A model generated the notes under the pieces. The model did not search any database. It had not been told where the DNA came from and saw nothing but the letters and a program-made list of their open reading frames with translations. Shown one piece after another: positions 27,498 to 37,103 of a DNA stretch of 64,000 nt (the first letter of the stretch is position 1; the number at the start of each line of letters is the position of its first letter). Position numbers and translations under genes: made by a program. Source of the DNA: Cycloclasticus sp. (GTDB lineage: Bacteria; Pseudomonadota; Gammaproteobacteria; Methylococcales; Cycloclasticaceae); assembly GCA_040743155.1 (NCBI GenBank), contig JBFLJU010000001.1, positions 2,353,144 to 2,417,143 on the forward strand, written 5' to 3'.

Positions 27498-28276
27498 TAT
27501 GAGGTTGCGGGAATCTCGTAATCAATGATTAAGGGGGCGTGATCAGAAAAACGCTGATCTTTATAGATAGATGCGTCGGTTACCGTATCGGCGAGGTTAC
27601 GTGAAATAACCTGATAATCAATTCGCCAACCGGTGTTATTTGCCCATGCTTGGCCTCGGTTAGACCACCAGGTGTACTGATCGGCTTCTTGATTAACGAG
27701 CCGGAAGGCGTCGCCCCAAGCTTCAGCACCGAATAACTCATCCATCCAAGCGCGCTCTTCAGGTAAGAAACCGGAGTTCTTTTGGTTTCCGCGCCAGTTT
27801 TTAATGTCTATTTTTTTGTGGGCGATATTCCAGTCGCCGCAGATAATGTGCTGCTTACCATCCGCTTGTTTTTCGCGTAATACGGGGATTAGTCGATCCA
27901 TGAGGTCATATTTGAACGCTTGGCGTTCTTCTTTTGATGAGCCTGAGGGCATATAAATAGACGATACACGAAGATCGCCAAAGGCGGCCTCGATAAACCG
28001 GCCTTCACTATCAAAGTCTGCCCAACCGATTCCTTTCGTGACGTTATCTGGTTTCATTTTGGAAAAAATGGCAACACCGCTATAACCTTTCTTTTCAGCG
28101 GGGTGGTAAAAACAGTGATAATTGCTCGGCCAGAAGCTATCAGCCGTGAGTTGGTCTTCTTGAGCCTTTATTTCCTGTAGGCAAAGAACGTCAGCATCTA
28201 ATTGCTTCATCCAGTCAAAAAAGCCTTTCCGTTCACCAGCGCGAATGCCGTTTATATTGATTGAAACAATTTTCAT
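27497..28276 (-). CDS. xthA: Exodeoxyribonuclease III
   Basis: AP endonuclease and 3'-5' exonuclease of base-excision repair, 259 residues. Metal and catalytic motifs are in order: SININGIRAG, LCLQEIKA (metal Glu), YMPSG, GDWNIAH and the terminal SDHAPLIIDYEI with the catalytic Asp-His. It is divergent from rpmE. Confidence 0.95.
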   Translation of the reverse strand: MKIVSININGIRAGERKGFFDWMKQLDADVLCLQEIKAQEDQLTADSFWPSNYHCFYHPAEKKGYSGVAIFSKMKPDNVTKGIGWADFDSEGRFIEAAFGDLRVSSIYMPSGSSKEERQAFKYDLMDRLIPVLREKQADGKQHIICGDWNIAHKKIDIKNWRGNQKNSGFLPEERAWMDELFGAEAWGDAFRLVNQEADQYTWWSNRGQAWANNTGWRIDYQVISRNLADTVTDASIYKDQRFSDHAPLIIDYEIPATS

Positions 28277-28341
28277 GTGGGTATGTGCTTATAAATGAAT
28301 AAAACGGATATCATACCGAACACAGGTAACAATGAAAGGGC

Positions 28342-28370
28342 TTGCTAAAATGCGGCATTTTTCGTATGAT
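28342..28370 (+). promoter_or_regulatory. Sigma-70-type promoter of rpmE
   Basis: TTGCTA (28342-28347) and TATGAT (28365-28370) are separated by 17 bases, close to consensus. The predicted start near 28377 gives a leader of about 47 nt before the rpmE ATG. Confidence 0.6.
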
Positions 28371-28423
28371 GCGCGACCGAGCAAGGGACAGAGTTGTCCC
28401 GACACAAGATTTTAGAGAATACT

Positions 28424-28630
28424 ATGAAACCAGATACACATCCTGAATATAACGAAGTTGCCGTTACTTGCAGTTGCGGTAATGCTTTTAAAACTAGTTC
28501 AACGCTAAGCAAAACAGAGTTGCATATTGAATCATGTTCAGAATGCCACCCGTTTTATACTGGTAAACAACGTATTGTTGATACTGCTGGTCGTGTTGAT
28601 AAGTTTAACAAGCGTTATCAGCGTGGGTAA
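28424..28630 (+). CDS. rpmE: Ribosomal protein L31
   Basis: Large-subunit protein, 68 residues with ATG 28424 (AGAGAA upstream). The ten codons before it are open but unlike L31. It has the zinc-type cysteines TCSCGNAF and SCSECHPF, so it is the C+ form, and ends KFNKRYQRG as usual. It stands alone between a promoter and a terminator. Confidence 0.96.
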   Translation: MKPDTHPEYNEVAVTCSCGNAFKTSSTLSKTELHIESCSECHPFYTGKQRIVDTAGRVDKFNKRYQRG

Positions 28631-28655
28631 ATAGGCGTTCAAAAACGTATAGTCA

Positions 28656-28688
28656 GAAAAATGCTACCTTATAGGTAGCATTTTTTTT
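28656..28688 (+). terminator. Rho-independent terminator of rpmE
   Basis: AATGCTACCT-TAT-AGGTAGCATT forms a 10-bp stem followed by a T-run, 25 bases past the stop codon. Confidence 0.9.
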
Positions 28689-28713
28689 GCCTGAAGATAA
28701 TGGGAGTAAAGAT

Positions 28714-30168
28714 ATGTTGAGCCGGTGCTTTTTTATAATAATGGCTTTATTGCTAGTGAGTGGGTGTTCAATTAACCCCGCTACGGGTCAGCGTGATTTT
28801 GTTTTAATGTCAGAACAGGAAGAATTGGCACTAGGGCGCAAGCACAGTCAGCAAGTATTAAAGGAATACCGTGTTTACGATAAGCCATCACTTCAACAGT
28901 ACATACAATCGGTAGGTGATCGGGTAGCAGCTGTCAGCCATCGGCAGAATTTAATCTATCGATTTACGTTACTTGATAGCACCCAAGTGAATGCATTTGC
29001 ATTGCCGGGTGGCTACATTTATATCACGCGTGGAATGTTGGCTTACCTTAATAGTGAAGCGGAATTGGCGGCGGTATTAGGGCACGAATTGGGCCATGTT
29101 ACGGCAAGGCACTCGGTTCGTCAGCATAGCTTATCGACCGCGACTAATGTCTTGGGCGGTTTGATAGTGTCAGCTTCAGGGGTGCAAGGCGTTGGCCAAT
29201 TAACCAATATATTAGGCACGGGTATAGTAAGGGGTTACGGGAGAGAGTATGAGTTAGAAGCCGATGGCCTAGGCGTCGAGTACCTTGCTAAGGCGGGATA
29301 CCCTGCAGCGGCAATGCGCCAAGTGATTGTGACGCTGAAGAATCAGGAGTTATTTGATAAGAAGCTGGCGCTTGAAGAGGGGCGTGAACCGCGGGCATAT
29401 CATGGTGTTTTTTCAACACACCCTGATAATGATACGCGCTTGCAGCAAGTTCTGGGGCGAATTGGGCAGGGGCTTGCAACCTCGGCAAGTGATAAGCAAG
29501 ATATAGGGTTTTTAAAGAAGTTAGACGGTTTAACGTTCGGTGACAGTGAAAAAGATGGAATAGTTCGTGGGCGTCACTTTTATCATCCAGATTTGAATTT
29601 CAAGTTAAGGTTTCCAGCTAATTGGCGAATTTTGAATAGGCCTGGCTCTATAGCAGGATCCGCTCCGCGCAATGAAGCCTTTATACAGGTAAGGCTGGAG
29701 GATTTAAATAAAAAAATAACGCCGAAAGAGTTTCTGAGCACGAGGCTGGGGATAGGGAAAACGGTCAGCGAAATGGCGCTGTCGGTCGAGGGATTTTCAG
29801 GCTATATGGCCGTTGTTGAGGGTAAAACACCGTATGGGCAGGGTAAGGTGCGTGTGGCGGTTTTATTCGAAGGGTTGAGGGCGTTTGTATTTTTCGCGGC
29901 GGCAAAGCAGGCCGATAGGTTTGAATATATTGATTCGCTAGTTCTTAACACCATCAAAAGCTTTTCGGCACTGAATCCTAAAGATAGGAAGGTAGCTAAA
30001 GAGTTGAAAGTCAGCTTGGTTAAGGTGAGTCGGCGAAATAGGAAAATGGCTAGCATTGCGAAAAAATCACCGATTAGCCATCATTCGGAAGATCAACTTA
30101 GGCTGTTAAATGACTTTTTCCCCAAAGGAGAGCCCAAACTAGGTGACCTCATCAAGATAATTCGTTAG
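28714..30168 (+). CDS. M48-family metallopeptidase lipoprotein
   Basis: Envelope zinc protease of the Oma87/BepA-Loi type, 484 residues. The lipoprotein signal ends at Cys18 (LLLVSGC). Zinc site HELGH at 124-128, with the third ligand in the YELEADGLGVEY helix. A later C-terminal domain (about 285-420) resembles those of M48 proteins lacking TPRs. ATG 28714 is preferred (GGGAG 8 bases before) over an upstream TTG at 28687. Family members process or degrade outer-membrane proteins; the target here is unknown. Confidence 0.88.
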   Translation: MLSRCFFIIMALLLVSGCSINPATGQRDFVLMSEQEELALGRKHSQQVLKEYRVYDKPSLQQYIQSVGDRVAAVSHRQNLIYRFTLLDSTQVNAFALPGGYIYITRGMLAYLNSEAELAAVLGHELGHVTARHSVRQHSLSTATNVLGGLIVSASGVQGVGQLTNILGTGIVRGYGREYELEADGLGVEYLAKAGYPAAAMRQVIVTLKNQELFDKKLALEEGREPRAYHGVFSTHPDNDTRLQQVLGRIGQGLATSASDKQDIGFLKKLDGLTFGDSEKDGIVRGRHFYHPDLNFKLRFPANWRILNRPGSIAGSAPRNEAFIQVRLEDLNKKITPKEFLSTRLGIGKTVSEMALSVEGFSGYMAVVEGKTPYGQGKVRVAVLFEGLRAFVFFAAAKQADRFEYIDSLVLNTIKSFSALNPKDRKVAKELKVSLVKVSRRNRKMASIAKKSPISHHSEDQLRLLNDFFPKGEPKLGDLIKIIR

Positions 30169-30258
30169 AATTGCCGGTCAAGTTTTGAAATTAATTTAGT
30201 GATTGCACAGTAATGTGTGCAGATAGCGCAAGCGCTATAAATGAATAAGGAGTTATAG

Positions 30259-31551
30259 ATGTCATCAAAGAGTTTAACGTTAACAGATAACACAACGGGG
30301 AAAAGCGTAGAGTTACCATTGTTAGAAGGCACGCTTGGTAATTCAACTATTGAAGTAAAAGGGATTCCTGCTGCGTTAGGTTACTTTACACATGATCCAA
30401 GTTTTGGAACGACGGCTAGCTGTGAAAGTGATATTACGTTTATTGACGGTGATAAAGGTATTTTGTTACACCGTGGCTATCCGATTGATCAGTTGGCGGA
30501 GAACAGTAATTACCTAGAAACGGCTTACCTGCTTCTACATGGTGAATTGCCGACGACAGAGGAGTTTGAGTCTTTTAGTACGATTATTCGCCGTCATACA
30601 ATGATTAATGAGGCGTTAAAGAAATTCTTTGATGGTTTCCGTCACGACGCTCACCCGATGTCGATGATGATGGGTGTTGTTGGTTCATTAGCTGCTTTTT
30701 ATCATGAAGGGCTAAATATGAATGATGAAGAGCACTTGATGATTTCTGCGCATAGGCTGATTTCTAAGCTGCCTACAATTGCAGCGGCGTGCTACAAACA
30801 CTCAATTGGTGAGCCGATTGTGTACCCGCGTAATGATTTAAACTATTGTGAAAACTTGTTGCACATGATGTTCTCTGTGCCCTGTGAAGAATATATCGTC
30901 AGCCCGGTTGCCGCTAAAGCACTCAACTTATTATTTATTTTGCACGCAGATCACGAACAAAACGCAAGTACATCAACGGTTAGGTTAGTGGGTAGCACAG
31001 GCGCAAATCCATTTGCGTGTATTTCAGCGGGTATTGCCGCGTTATGGGGTCCTGCACACGGTGGTGCTAATGAAGGTGTGTTAGAAATGTTGAGTGAAAT
31101 CGGCAGCGTTGAGAACATTCCTAAGTATTTAGCAAAAGCAAAAGATAAGAACGACCCGTTCAAGCTAATGGGCTTTGGCCATCGCGTGTATAAAAACTTT
31201 GACCCTAGAGCAACGATCATTCGAAAAGTTTGTTATGAAGTGTTGGAAGAAACAGGCACGGAAGACCCAATGTTTGAGTTAGCGATGAAACTTGAAGAAA
31301 TCGCATTAAAAGACGATTACTTTGTTGAGCGTAAACTATACCCAAATGTTGATTTCTATTCGGGTGTTATTTATAAAGCACTTGGGATTCCTGTGAGCAT
31401 GTTTACGGTGATGTTTGCATTGGCAAGAACGTCAGGTTGGGTTTCTCATTGGTTAGAAATGATGGCTGATCCAAATGGTCGAATTGGTCGCCCTCGTCAG
31501 TTATATAAAGGTGCACCAAAACGTGATTATGTCTCTATTGATAAGCGTTAA
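30259..31551 (+). CDS. gltA: Citrate synthase type II
   Basis: Condenses acetyl-CoA and oxaloacetate at entry to the TCA cycle. 430 residues, the hexameric gram-negative length. Active-site regions include [15 protein letters not shown], the [10 protein letters not shown] block and [20 protein letters not shown] precedes the ATG. It is monocistronic, ending at a bidirectional terminator shared with mrcA. Confidence 0.97.
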   Translation: MSSKSLTLTDNTTGKSVELPLLEGTLGNSTIEVKGIPAALGYFTHDPSFGTTASCESDITFIDGDKGILLHRGYPIDQLAENSNYLETAYLLLHGELPTTEEFESFSTIIRRHTMINEALKKFFDGFRHDAHPMSMMMGVVGSLAAFYHEGLNMNDEEHLMISAHRLISKLPTIAAACYKHSIGEPIVYPRNDLNYCENLLHMMFSVPCEEYIVSPVAAKALNLLFILHADHEQNASTSTVRLVGSTGANPFACISAGIAALWGPAHGGANEGVLEMLSEIGSVENIPKYLAKAKDKNDPFKLMGFGHRVYKNFDPRATIIRKVCYEVLEETGTEDPMFELAMKLEEIALKDDYFVERKLYPNVDFYSGVIYKALGIPVSMFTVMFALARTSGWVSHWLEMMADPNGRIGRPRQLYKGAPKRDYVSIDKR

Positions 31552-31569
31552 TATTTGATAGGGCACAGT

Positions 31570-31599
31570 AAAAAACGCACCGTTTGGTGCGTTTTTTTT
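31570..31599. terminator. Bidirectional terminator between gltA and mrcA
   Basis: AAACGCACC-GTTT-GGTGCGTTT stem with A-run before and T-run after. It can end the plus-strand gltA transcript and the minus-strand mrcA transcript. Confidence 0.88.
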
Positions 31600-31612
31600 A
31601 TGGCTATAAGTT

Positions 31613-34093
31613 TTAGAAAAGTTCTTCGAGGGTTTGTTGTTCGGCAGTAGAGTCTCCAGCTTCACTACCTTGGCTGTCTGATAGAGGGGCATTTTCTTCT
31701 CGGAAGTATTCAAAAATAGCCCTTTGATTGGAGGGTTCCGTTTTCAAGCCAGTTTCTGGGTCAATCAAAAGACCGACGATACCGTCTGGCTGCGCTAGAG
31801 GGATATTTGGCGTGTTCTTAAGTGATTCCCTCATAAAGTCGATCCAAATGGGTAAGGCCGCGCGCCCTCCGGTCTCTTTGTTGCCTAGCGGCTTGCTGTT
31901 ATCAAAACCAACCCAGGCAACGGCAACCAGTGAAGGGTTGAAGCCATTGAACCAAGCATCTCGTTGGTCGTTGGTTGTGCCTGTTTTCCCCGCTAAATCT
32001 GAGCGCCCTAGGCTGAGGGCTCGTCGCCCTGTTCCGCGTTTAACTACGTCTCTTAATAAAGAGTTAATAAGAAAGTGGAGTTGGGGTGAGATGACGCGCT
32101 CAGCTTTTTTTATAAGCGGTTCATTAAGGCCGTTAGTTGATGCGTTGTCCTCTACGGGAGTGGGCATTTCTAGAGGCGTTGTAATGCTTGATTCTGGTGT
32201 AAGTTCATGTTTTTGTGGCCCCGGATCATCGTCACCGGCAATGGCAGGCTCGGCCTTAAATAACTCGTCGCCAGATGCGGAAGTCACTCGCTCAATAAAG
32301 TAAGGGGTGACGCTGTAGCCGCCGTTGGCAAAGACGGAGTATGCGGTTGCCATTTGATAAGGGTTTGCGCTGCCGCTGCCAAGAGCGAGCGAAAGGTTAC
32401 GGGGTAGGGCAGAGGAGTCAAAACCAAAACGGCCTGCAAAGTGCCGGACGTGCTTTATGCCTATGTCCCTGAGAATGCGGATAGAAACGAGGTTTCTGGA
32501 ATGAATTAATGCTTCACGCATACGTGTCGGACCAAAAAACTTGCCGCTATAGTTTTGCGGCCGCCATTGCTGCTCGAGGCCAGCATCATCAAAAACAACA
32601 GGGGCGTCGTTAATTAGAGTTGCCGTTGAGTAGCCTTTCGATAAAGCGGCAGAATATAGAATAGGTTTAAAGCCAGAGCCGGGCTGTCGTTTGGCTTGAA
32701 ATGCACGATTAAATTTGCCTGAATAGAAGTCATAGCCGCCAACAAGAGAGGTCAGGGCGCCATCAAGAGGGTTCATCGATACCAAGGCACCGGAGACGTT
32801 TGGTACTTGAGCCAGCTCGAAATCATCCTTGTTGAGTTGCTGGCGTATTCGAATAATGTCACCAAGGGCCAAAATGTCCGCAGCAACTCTCGGTTGTTTC
32901 CCCTGTTTGTTTTCATTGATATATGGCCAAGCCCACTTTAAATTATCCCAAGCAATATCGACAGTAAGATGAGTGGAGGTAGTGACGGTGATGCTTTTGT
33001 CCGACAGGGCGATAACAATGGCGGGTTCAGTTTCACCAATTTTCTTATAAGCAGATAATTGGGTTAGGTCTAGCTCGCTTGAGTCAGCTTCGTTAGGCTC
33101 AATATGCCCTAAAATTCCGCGATAACCGTGACGTTTATCATAGTCGTGTAGCGCGTTTCTAACAGCGTGGTTGGCAGCGTTTTGCTGTGAACTATCTATA
33201 GTGGTGTACACATGCATACCAGCGGTATAAATGTCGTCACCATACTGCTGATGCATGTCTTTGCGAACCATTTCCGCAACGTAAGGGGCTTCAAGTTCGA
33301 CAGAGGCGGAATGCAAGCGAGCAGTAACGGGCTCGGTAATAGCGGCGTCAAATTCGGGTTGATTTATATAGTCAAGGCTAAGAAGCCGATTTAGTACGTA
33401 GTTACGCCGTAATAGGGCTCTTGCAGGATTGGTTATCGGGTTGAACGCGGAAGGTGCCTTTGGCAGCCCAGCTATCATTGCTTGCTGAGCTAGAGAAAGT
33501 TCAGATAAAGTTGAATCGTAGTACACCTTGGCGGCAGCGGCAATGCCGTAAGATCGGTGGCCTAGGTAAATCTTATTTAAATAAAGGGTTAGGATTTCTT
33601 GTTTGCTGAGCTGTTGTTCAATGATAAAAGACAGTAGTATTTCACGAACCTTTCTTCCGTAAGTTTTTTGCTTGGAAAGAAAGAAGTTTCTTGCTACTTG
33701 CATGGTGATGGTGCTGCCACCCTGCTTCTTTTTGCCGGTCAGTATGAGTTGACCGGCGGCACGTGCTAGACCAAAAAAGTCGACGCCAGAATGTTGAAAA
33801 AAGTCTTTATCCTCAGCGGCAAGGAATGCATTTATTTGAATTTGTGGAATGTCGGCGTATAGCGTCGGGATGCGTTTTTTCTCTCCAAACTTAGCGATGA
33901 GCAGGCCGTCTCGACTGTATACGCTCATGGGTGTTTGCAGTTGAATGTCCTTTAATGAGTTAACATCAGGCAGGGCGGGGATGACGCTGAATTTGATATA
34001 AAGCCCGACAAGGCCAGCGAGAGTCAGGACGATAATGATCAGCCATTTTAAAAGCTTTTTAAAAGATGATTGCGTTTTGGGCTGTTGCTTCAT
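31613..34093 (-). CDS. mrcA: Penicillin-binding protein 1A
   Basis: Bifunctional peptidoglycan glycosyltransferase/transpeptidase anchored in the inner membrane. 826 residues; one membrane helix at about 13-34. The GT51 domain starts with AAEDKDFFQHSGVDF. An OB-like insert follows. The transpeptidase domain has SxxK in RQPGSGFKPI, SRN in IHSRNLVS and KTGT in LAGKTGTTNDQ. It is divergent from pilM, the conserved ponA-pilM arrangement of gammaproteobacteria. Confidence 0.96.
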   Translation of the reverse strand: MKQQPKTQSSFKKLLKWLIIIVLTLAGLVGLYIKFSVIPALPDVNSLKDIQLQTPMSVYSRDGLLIAKFGEKKRIPTLYADIPQIQINAFLAAEDKDFFQHSGVDFFGLARAAGQLILTGKKKQGGSTITMQVARNFFLSKQKTYGRKVREILLSFIIEQQLSKQEILTLYLNKIYLGHRSYGIAAAAKVYYDSTLSELSLAQQAMIAGLPKAPSAFNPITNPARALLRRNYVLNRLLSLDYINQPEFDAAITEPVTARLHSASVELEAPYVAEMVRKDMHQQYGDDIYTAGMHVYTTIDSSQQNAANHAVRNALHDYDKRHGYRGILGHIEPNEADSSELDLTQLSAYKKIGETEPAIVIALSDKSITVTTSTHLTVDIAWDNLKWAWPYINENKQGKQPRVAADILALGDIIRIRQQLNKDDFELAQVPNVSGALVSMNPLDGALTSLVGGYDFYSGKFNRAFQAKRQPGSGFKPILYSAALSKGYSTATLINDAPVVFDDAGLEQQWRPQNYSGKFFGPTRMREALIHSRNLVSIRILRDIGIKHVRHFAGRFGFDSSALPRNLSLALGSGSANPYQMATAYSVFANGGYSVTPYFIERVTSASGDELFKAEPAIAGDDDPGPQKHELTPESSITTPLEMPTPVEDNASTNGLNEPLIKKAERVISPQLHFLINSLLRDVVKRGTGRRALSLGRSDLAGKTGTTNDQRDAWFNGFNPSLVAVAWVGFDNSKPLGNKETGGRAALPIWIDFMRESLKNTPNIPLAQPDGIVGLLIDPETGLKTEPSNQRAIFEYFREENAPLSDSQGSEAGDSTAEQQTLEELF

Positions 34094-34268
34094 GCCGTTT
34101 TTAGGTGTAAAAGTAAGGTGTGAGTTAAGTAATGCTGTACTATTGTATTAGCATTGTGAAGGAAATCACATAAACCTTGGCTTAATGAACATAACTTAAA
34201 TAAAAACAGCAAATATTTAAAAGCAAGGCTATACTCTAAGAAAACGTTGTTAGTTGTTGATTTTTGGC

Positions 34269-34298
34269 TTGATTTCGTTGTATTTTAAAGTATATAAA
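34269..34298 (+). promoter_or_regulatory. Candidate promoter of the pilMNOPQ operon
   Basis: TTGATT (34269-34274) lies 16 bases before TATATA or 18 before TATAAA (34293-34298). It sits 50 bases before the pilM start in the 255-base divergent gap with mrcA. The rest of the gap is AT-rich with no other clear element. Confidence 0.4.
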
Positions 34299-34348
34299 AG
34301 CTCTTTGTGTCATCACGGAGACGATAAAAAAGAGAAGGGAAAAAAAGG

Positions 34349-35410
34349 ATGTCTTTTTTCAAACGTAACAACCCTAATGTTTTGGGCATTGATGTCAGTA
34401 CAACGGCTGTCAAGCTGATAGAGCTCAGCCAGCATGGCGCACGCTATCGAGTAGAAAGCTATGCAGTTGCACCTCTCCCCGAAAATGCCGTTATTGATAA
34501 TAACTTTGCTGATATTGAAGCGATTGGTCAAACACTCAGTAAGGTTGTAGAGCGTTCGGGGACAAAGCTGAGGCAGGCAGCGGTTTCGGTTTCAGGCTCT
34601 GCTGTCATTACAAAGATAGTGACCATCCCCGAGCCAGAAAATGACGAAGAGCTTGAAGCTCAAGTTGAAATGATAGCCGACCAATATATTCCCTATTCAC
34701 TTGATGAGGTTAATTTAGACTTTAGCGTTATTGGCCGTAATGAAAAGAATGCGGGGATGATAGATGTTCAGCTAGCAGCGTCAAGGCGTGAAAATATAGA
34801 TGATAGGGTGGCCGTATTAGATTTGGCTGGACTTAAGGCTAAGATTGTTGACGTAGAGGCATATGCTTTAGAAAATGCTTACGGCCTTTTGCAAAGTTCT
34901 TTGCCCGACTATGGTTCTGATGCGACGATTGCCATCGCAGATACCGGTGCTAATGTAACAACGCTCAATATTGTTCATAACAATAGAGTTATTTACTCGA
35001 GAGAACAAGGTTTTGGCGGTAAGCAACTGACAGAAGAAATTCAGCGGCGTTATGGCCTTTCGTATGAAGAAGCGGGTATGGCCAAAAAGCATGGAGGATT
35101 GCCTGATAGCTATATCACCGAGGTGCTAGACCCATTTAAAGATGTCATGTGCCAACAGATTGGGCGTTCTTTGCAGTTTTTCTTCTCTTCTAGCTCTCAG
35201 CACAGCGTAGATCAAATAATTCTGTCGGGTGGGACATCGTCGCTACCGGGTGTTGACGCGTTGTTGGAAGAAAAGCTTGGAACACCCGCTACTGTTGCGA
35301 ACCCCTTTTCTCAAATGACATTAGCGGCAAAGGTGAAGGCTCAGGCGCTAAGTAATGATGCACCCGCAATGATGATTGCAACGGGTCTTGCATTAAGGAG
35401 TTTTGATTAA
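34349..35410 (+). CDS. pilM: Type IV pilus assembly protein PilM
   Basis: Actin-like cytoplasmic protein of the pilus alignment complex that binds the N-terminus of PilN. 353 residues; phosphate-1 motif LGIDVSTTAVKLIEL near the N-terminus, and IADTGANVTTLNIV and LSGGTSSLPGV as later nucleotide-binding motifs. It is the first gene of pilMNOPQ; its TAA overlaps the pilN ATG by one base. Confidence 0.97.
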   Translation: MSFFKRNNPNVLGIDVSTTAVKLIELSQHGARYRVESYAVAPLPENAVIDNNFADIEAIGQTLSKVVERSGTKLRQAAVSVSGSAVITKIVTIPEPENDEELEAQVEMIADQYIPYSLDEVNLDFSVIGRNEKNAGMIDVQLAASRRENIDDRVAVLDLAGLKAKIVDVEAYALENAYGLLQSSLPDYGSDATIAIADTGANVTTLNIVHNNRVIYSREQGFGGKQLTEEIQRRYGLSYEEAGMAKKHGGLPDSYITEVLDPFKDVMCQQIGRSLQFFFSSSSQHSVDQIILSGGTSSLPGVDALLEEKLGTPATVANPFSQMTLAAKVKAQALSNDAPAMMIATGLALRSFD

Positions 35411-35964
35411 TGGCTAAAATTAACCTTCTTCCATGGCGTGAAGAGCTGCGTAAGCAGCGGCAGGTCGATTTCTTAATATTTTTGGGGGCCGGGGTTCTGG
35501 TATCTGTCATGATTATGGCAACGGTGCACTTTTCGATAGAAGGGCTGATTGAGACCCAAAATAACCGTAATCGCTTTATACAGAATGAAATATCGGTTTT
35601 GGATAAAAAAATTAAAGAGATTGAGGCGTTGGATAAAACAAAAAGCCGGTTACTTGCTCGAATGGAAGTAATCCAGCAGTTACAAAGTAGCCGTCCAGAA
35701 ATTGTCCACATGTTTGACCAATTGGCAAAAACGGTTCCGGAAGGTGTTTACTTAACCAAGTTTAACCAAAATGGCAAAAATCTTTCAATTGCGGGTAATG
35801 CGCAATCTAACACAAGGGTGTCGGCTTATATGCGTAGCTTGGAGCGATCTCCTTGGCTCAAAGGTACGGATTTGAATGTTATCCGCTCCAAAGGTGTTGA
35901 TGCAAATAGCTTTACCCTAAAGGTTGCCCAAGCTAAAGTTGGGGAACCCACGGAGGGGAAGTAA
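35410..35964 (+). CDS. pilN: Type IV pilus assembly protein PilN
   Basis: Bitopic inner-membrane protein of the alignment complex. 184 residues; the N-terminal PilM-binding motif INLLPWREELRKQR is followed by a membrane helix (about 23-40), a coiled coil and a ferredoxin-like periplasmic domain. The gene overlaps pilM and abuts pilO. Confidence 0.96.
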   Translation: MAKINLLPWREELRKQRQVDFLIFLGAGVLVSVMIMATVHFSIEGLIETQNNRNRFIQNEISVLDKKIKEIEALDKTKSRLLARMEVIQQLQSSRPEIVHMFDQLAKTVPEGVYLTKFNQNGKNLSIAGNAQSNTRVSAYMRSLERSPWLKGTDLNVIRSKGVDANSFTLKVAQAKVGEPTEGK

Positions 35965-36549
35965 ATGAATTTAGACGAGATCAATTGGGATTTTAACGAA
36001 GCGGGCAACTGGCCGAGCAGCATTAAGGCCGCGGCCATCGTATTGGTGAGTATTATTTTGGTGGGTGCGTGGATTTACTACGACACGCTCGACCAGTGGG
36101 ATGGTTTAGAGAAGGTTGAGAAAAAAGAGCTCGCGCTAAAGAAAACGTTTGAACGAAAACAAGCAAAAGCGGTTAATCTTTCTGCTTACAAGCAACAATT
36201 AAGTGATATGCAAAAGCAGTTCGGCGCGATGTTGCAGCAATTGCCGAATAAGACCCAGATTGCCGATTTGTTGGTTGATGTATCTCAAGCGGGTTTAGCG
36301 AGTGGCTTAGAATTTAGTTTATTTCAGCCATCAGGCGAAAGTCGGAAAAACTTTTACGCTGAAAAGCCGATCCGCTTAACGGTGGTTGGTAGCTATCACG
36401 AGTTCGGGCAGTTCGTTAGTAATTTGGCTGCCTTGCCACGTATTGTAACGCTCCATAATGTGTCAATAACACCTGCTGGAAAAGGTGGTCGAATGACAAT
36501 GAATGCCACTGCAAAAACATACCGTTACCTAGATGAGGATGATAAATGA
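35965..36549 (+). CDS. pilO: Type IV pilus assembly protein PilO
   Basis: Partner of PilN in the inner-membrane alignment complex. 194 residues; membrane helix at about 24-42, coiled coil to about 100, then a ferredoxin-like fold. ATG directly follows the pilN stop and the stop overlaps pilP. Confidence 0.95.
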   Translation: MNLDEINWDFNEAGNWPSSIKAAAIVLVSIILVGAWIYYDTLDQWDGLEKVEKKELALKKTFERKQAKAVNLSAYKQQLSDMQKQFGAMLQQLPNKTQIADLLVDVSQAGLASGLEFSLFQPSGESRKNFYAEKPIRLTVVGSYHEFGQFVSNLAALPRIVTLHNVSITPAGKGGRMTMNATAKTYRYLDEDDK

Positions 36550-37088
36550 TGATCCGCCTTACTCTACATAGATCAATAAAATCATTAGCATTCATAACGT
36601 TGCTGATATTCATGTCTGGTTGTGTTAGTGAAGAATTTAATGATTTAAAAGCCTATATTTCGCAAATTAAAGCTAGGCCGGCGACGCCTATTGAGCCAAT
36701 GCCGATGATCAAATCATACGAGTCTTTTGACTATCTAGCAGAGGGATTACGAAATCCATTTGAAAGACTTGATGAGCCACAGGCCATAGAAGATATGGTC
36801 GATGCGGAAGGACCGGGGCCAGACTTAGACCGAGAAAAAGAAGAGCTAGAGGCTTATCCGCTAGATACATTGAGGATGGTAGGTACGCTGTCTAAGAATG
36901 GTGAGCTATGGGGGCTTGTGAAGGCGAGTGATGGCGTTATACATCGTGTTCAGGCTGGTAATTATTTAGGCCAAAACTTTGGCAGAATTGTTGGAGTTCA
37001 AGATCAACAGATTGATCTTGGAGAGTGGGTGGCAACAACGGCCGGCAAGTGGCGTGAAAGAGAAGCCTCTTTGGCTCTCGTTGAATAA
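36546..37088 (+). CDS. pilP: Type IV pilus lipoprotein PilP
   Basis: Inner-membrane lipoprotein linking PilNO to the PilQ secretin. 180 residues; lipobox LIFMSGC (Cys about 26), a disordered acidic linker, then the beta-sandwich domain with YPLDTLRMVGTL typical of PilP. Two ATGs (36546, 36549) could serve as start. Confidence 0.95.
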   Translation: MMIRLTLHRSIKSLAFITLLIFMSGCVSEEFNDLKAYISQIKARPATPIEPMPMIKSYESFDYLAEGLRNPFERLDEPQAIEDMVDAEGPGPDLDREKEELEAYPLDTLRMVGTLSKNGELWGLVKASDGVIHRVQAGNYLGQNFGRIVGVQDQQIDLGEWVATTAGKWREREASLALVE

Positions 37089-37103
37089 TAGAGAGAATTG
37101 ATA

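Noticed and set aside
31728-32303. 191-codon plus-strand frame
   Set aside because: It is antisense to the PBP1a transpeptidase region and shows no family features.
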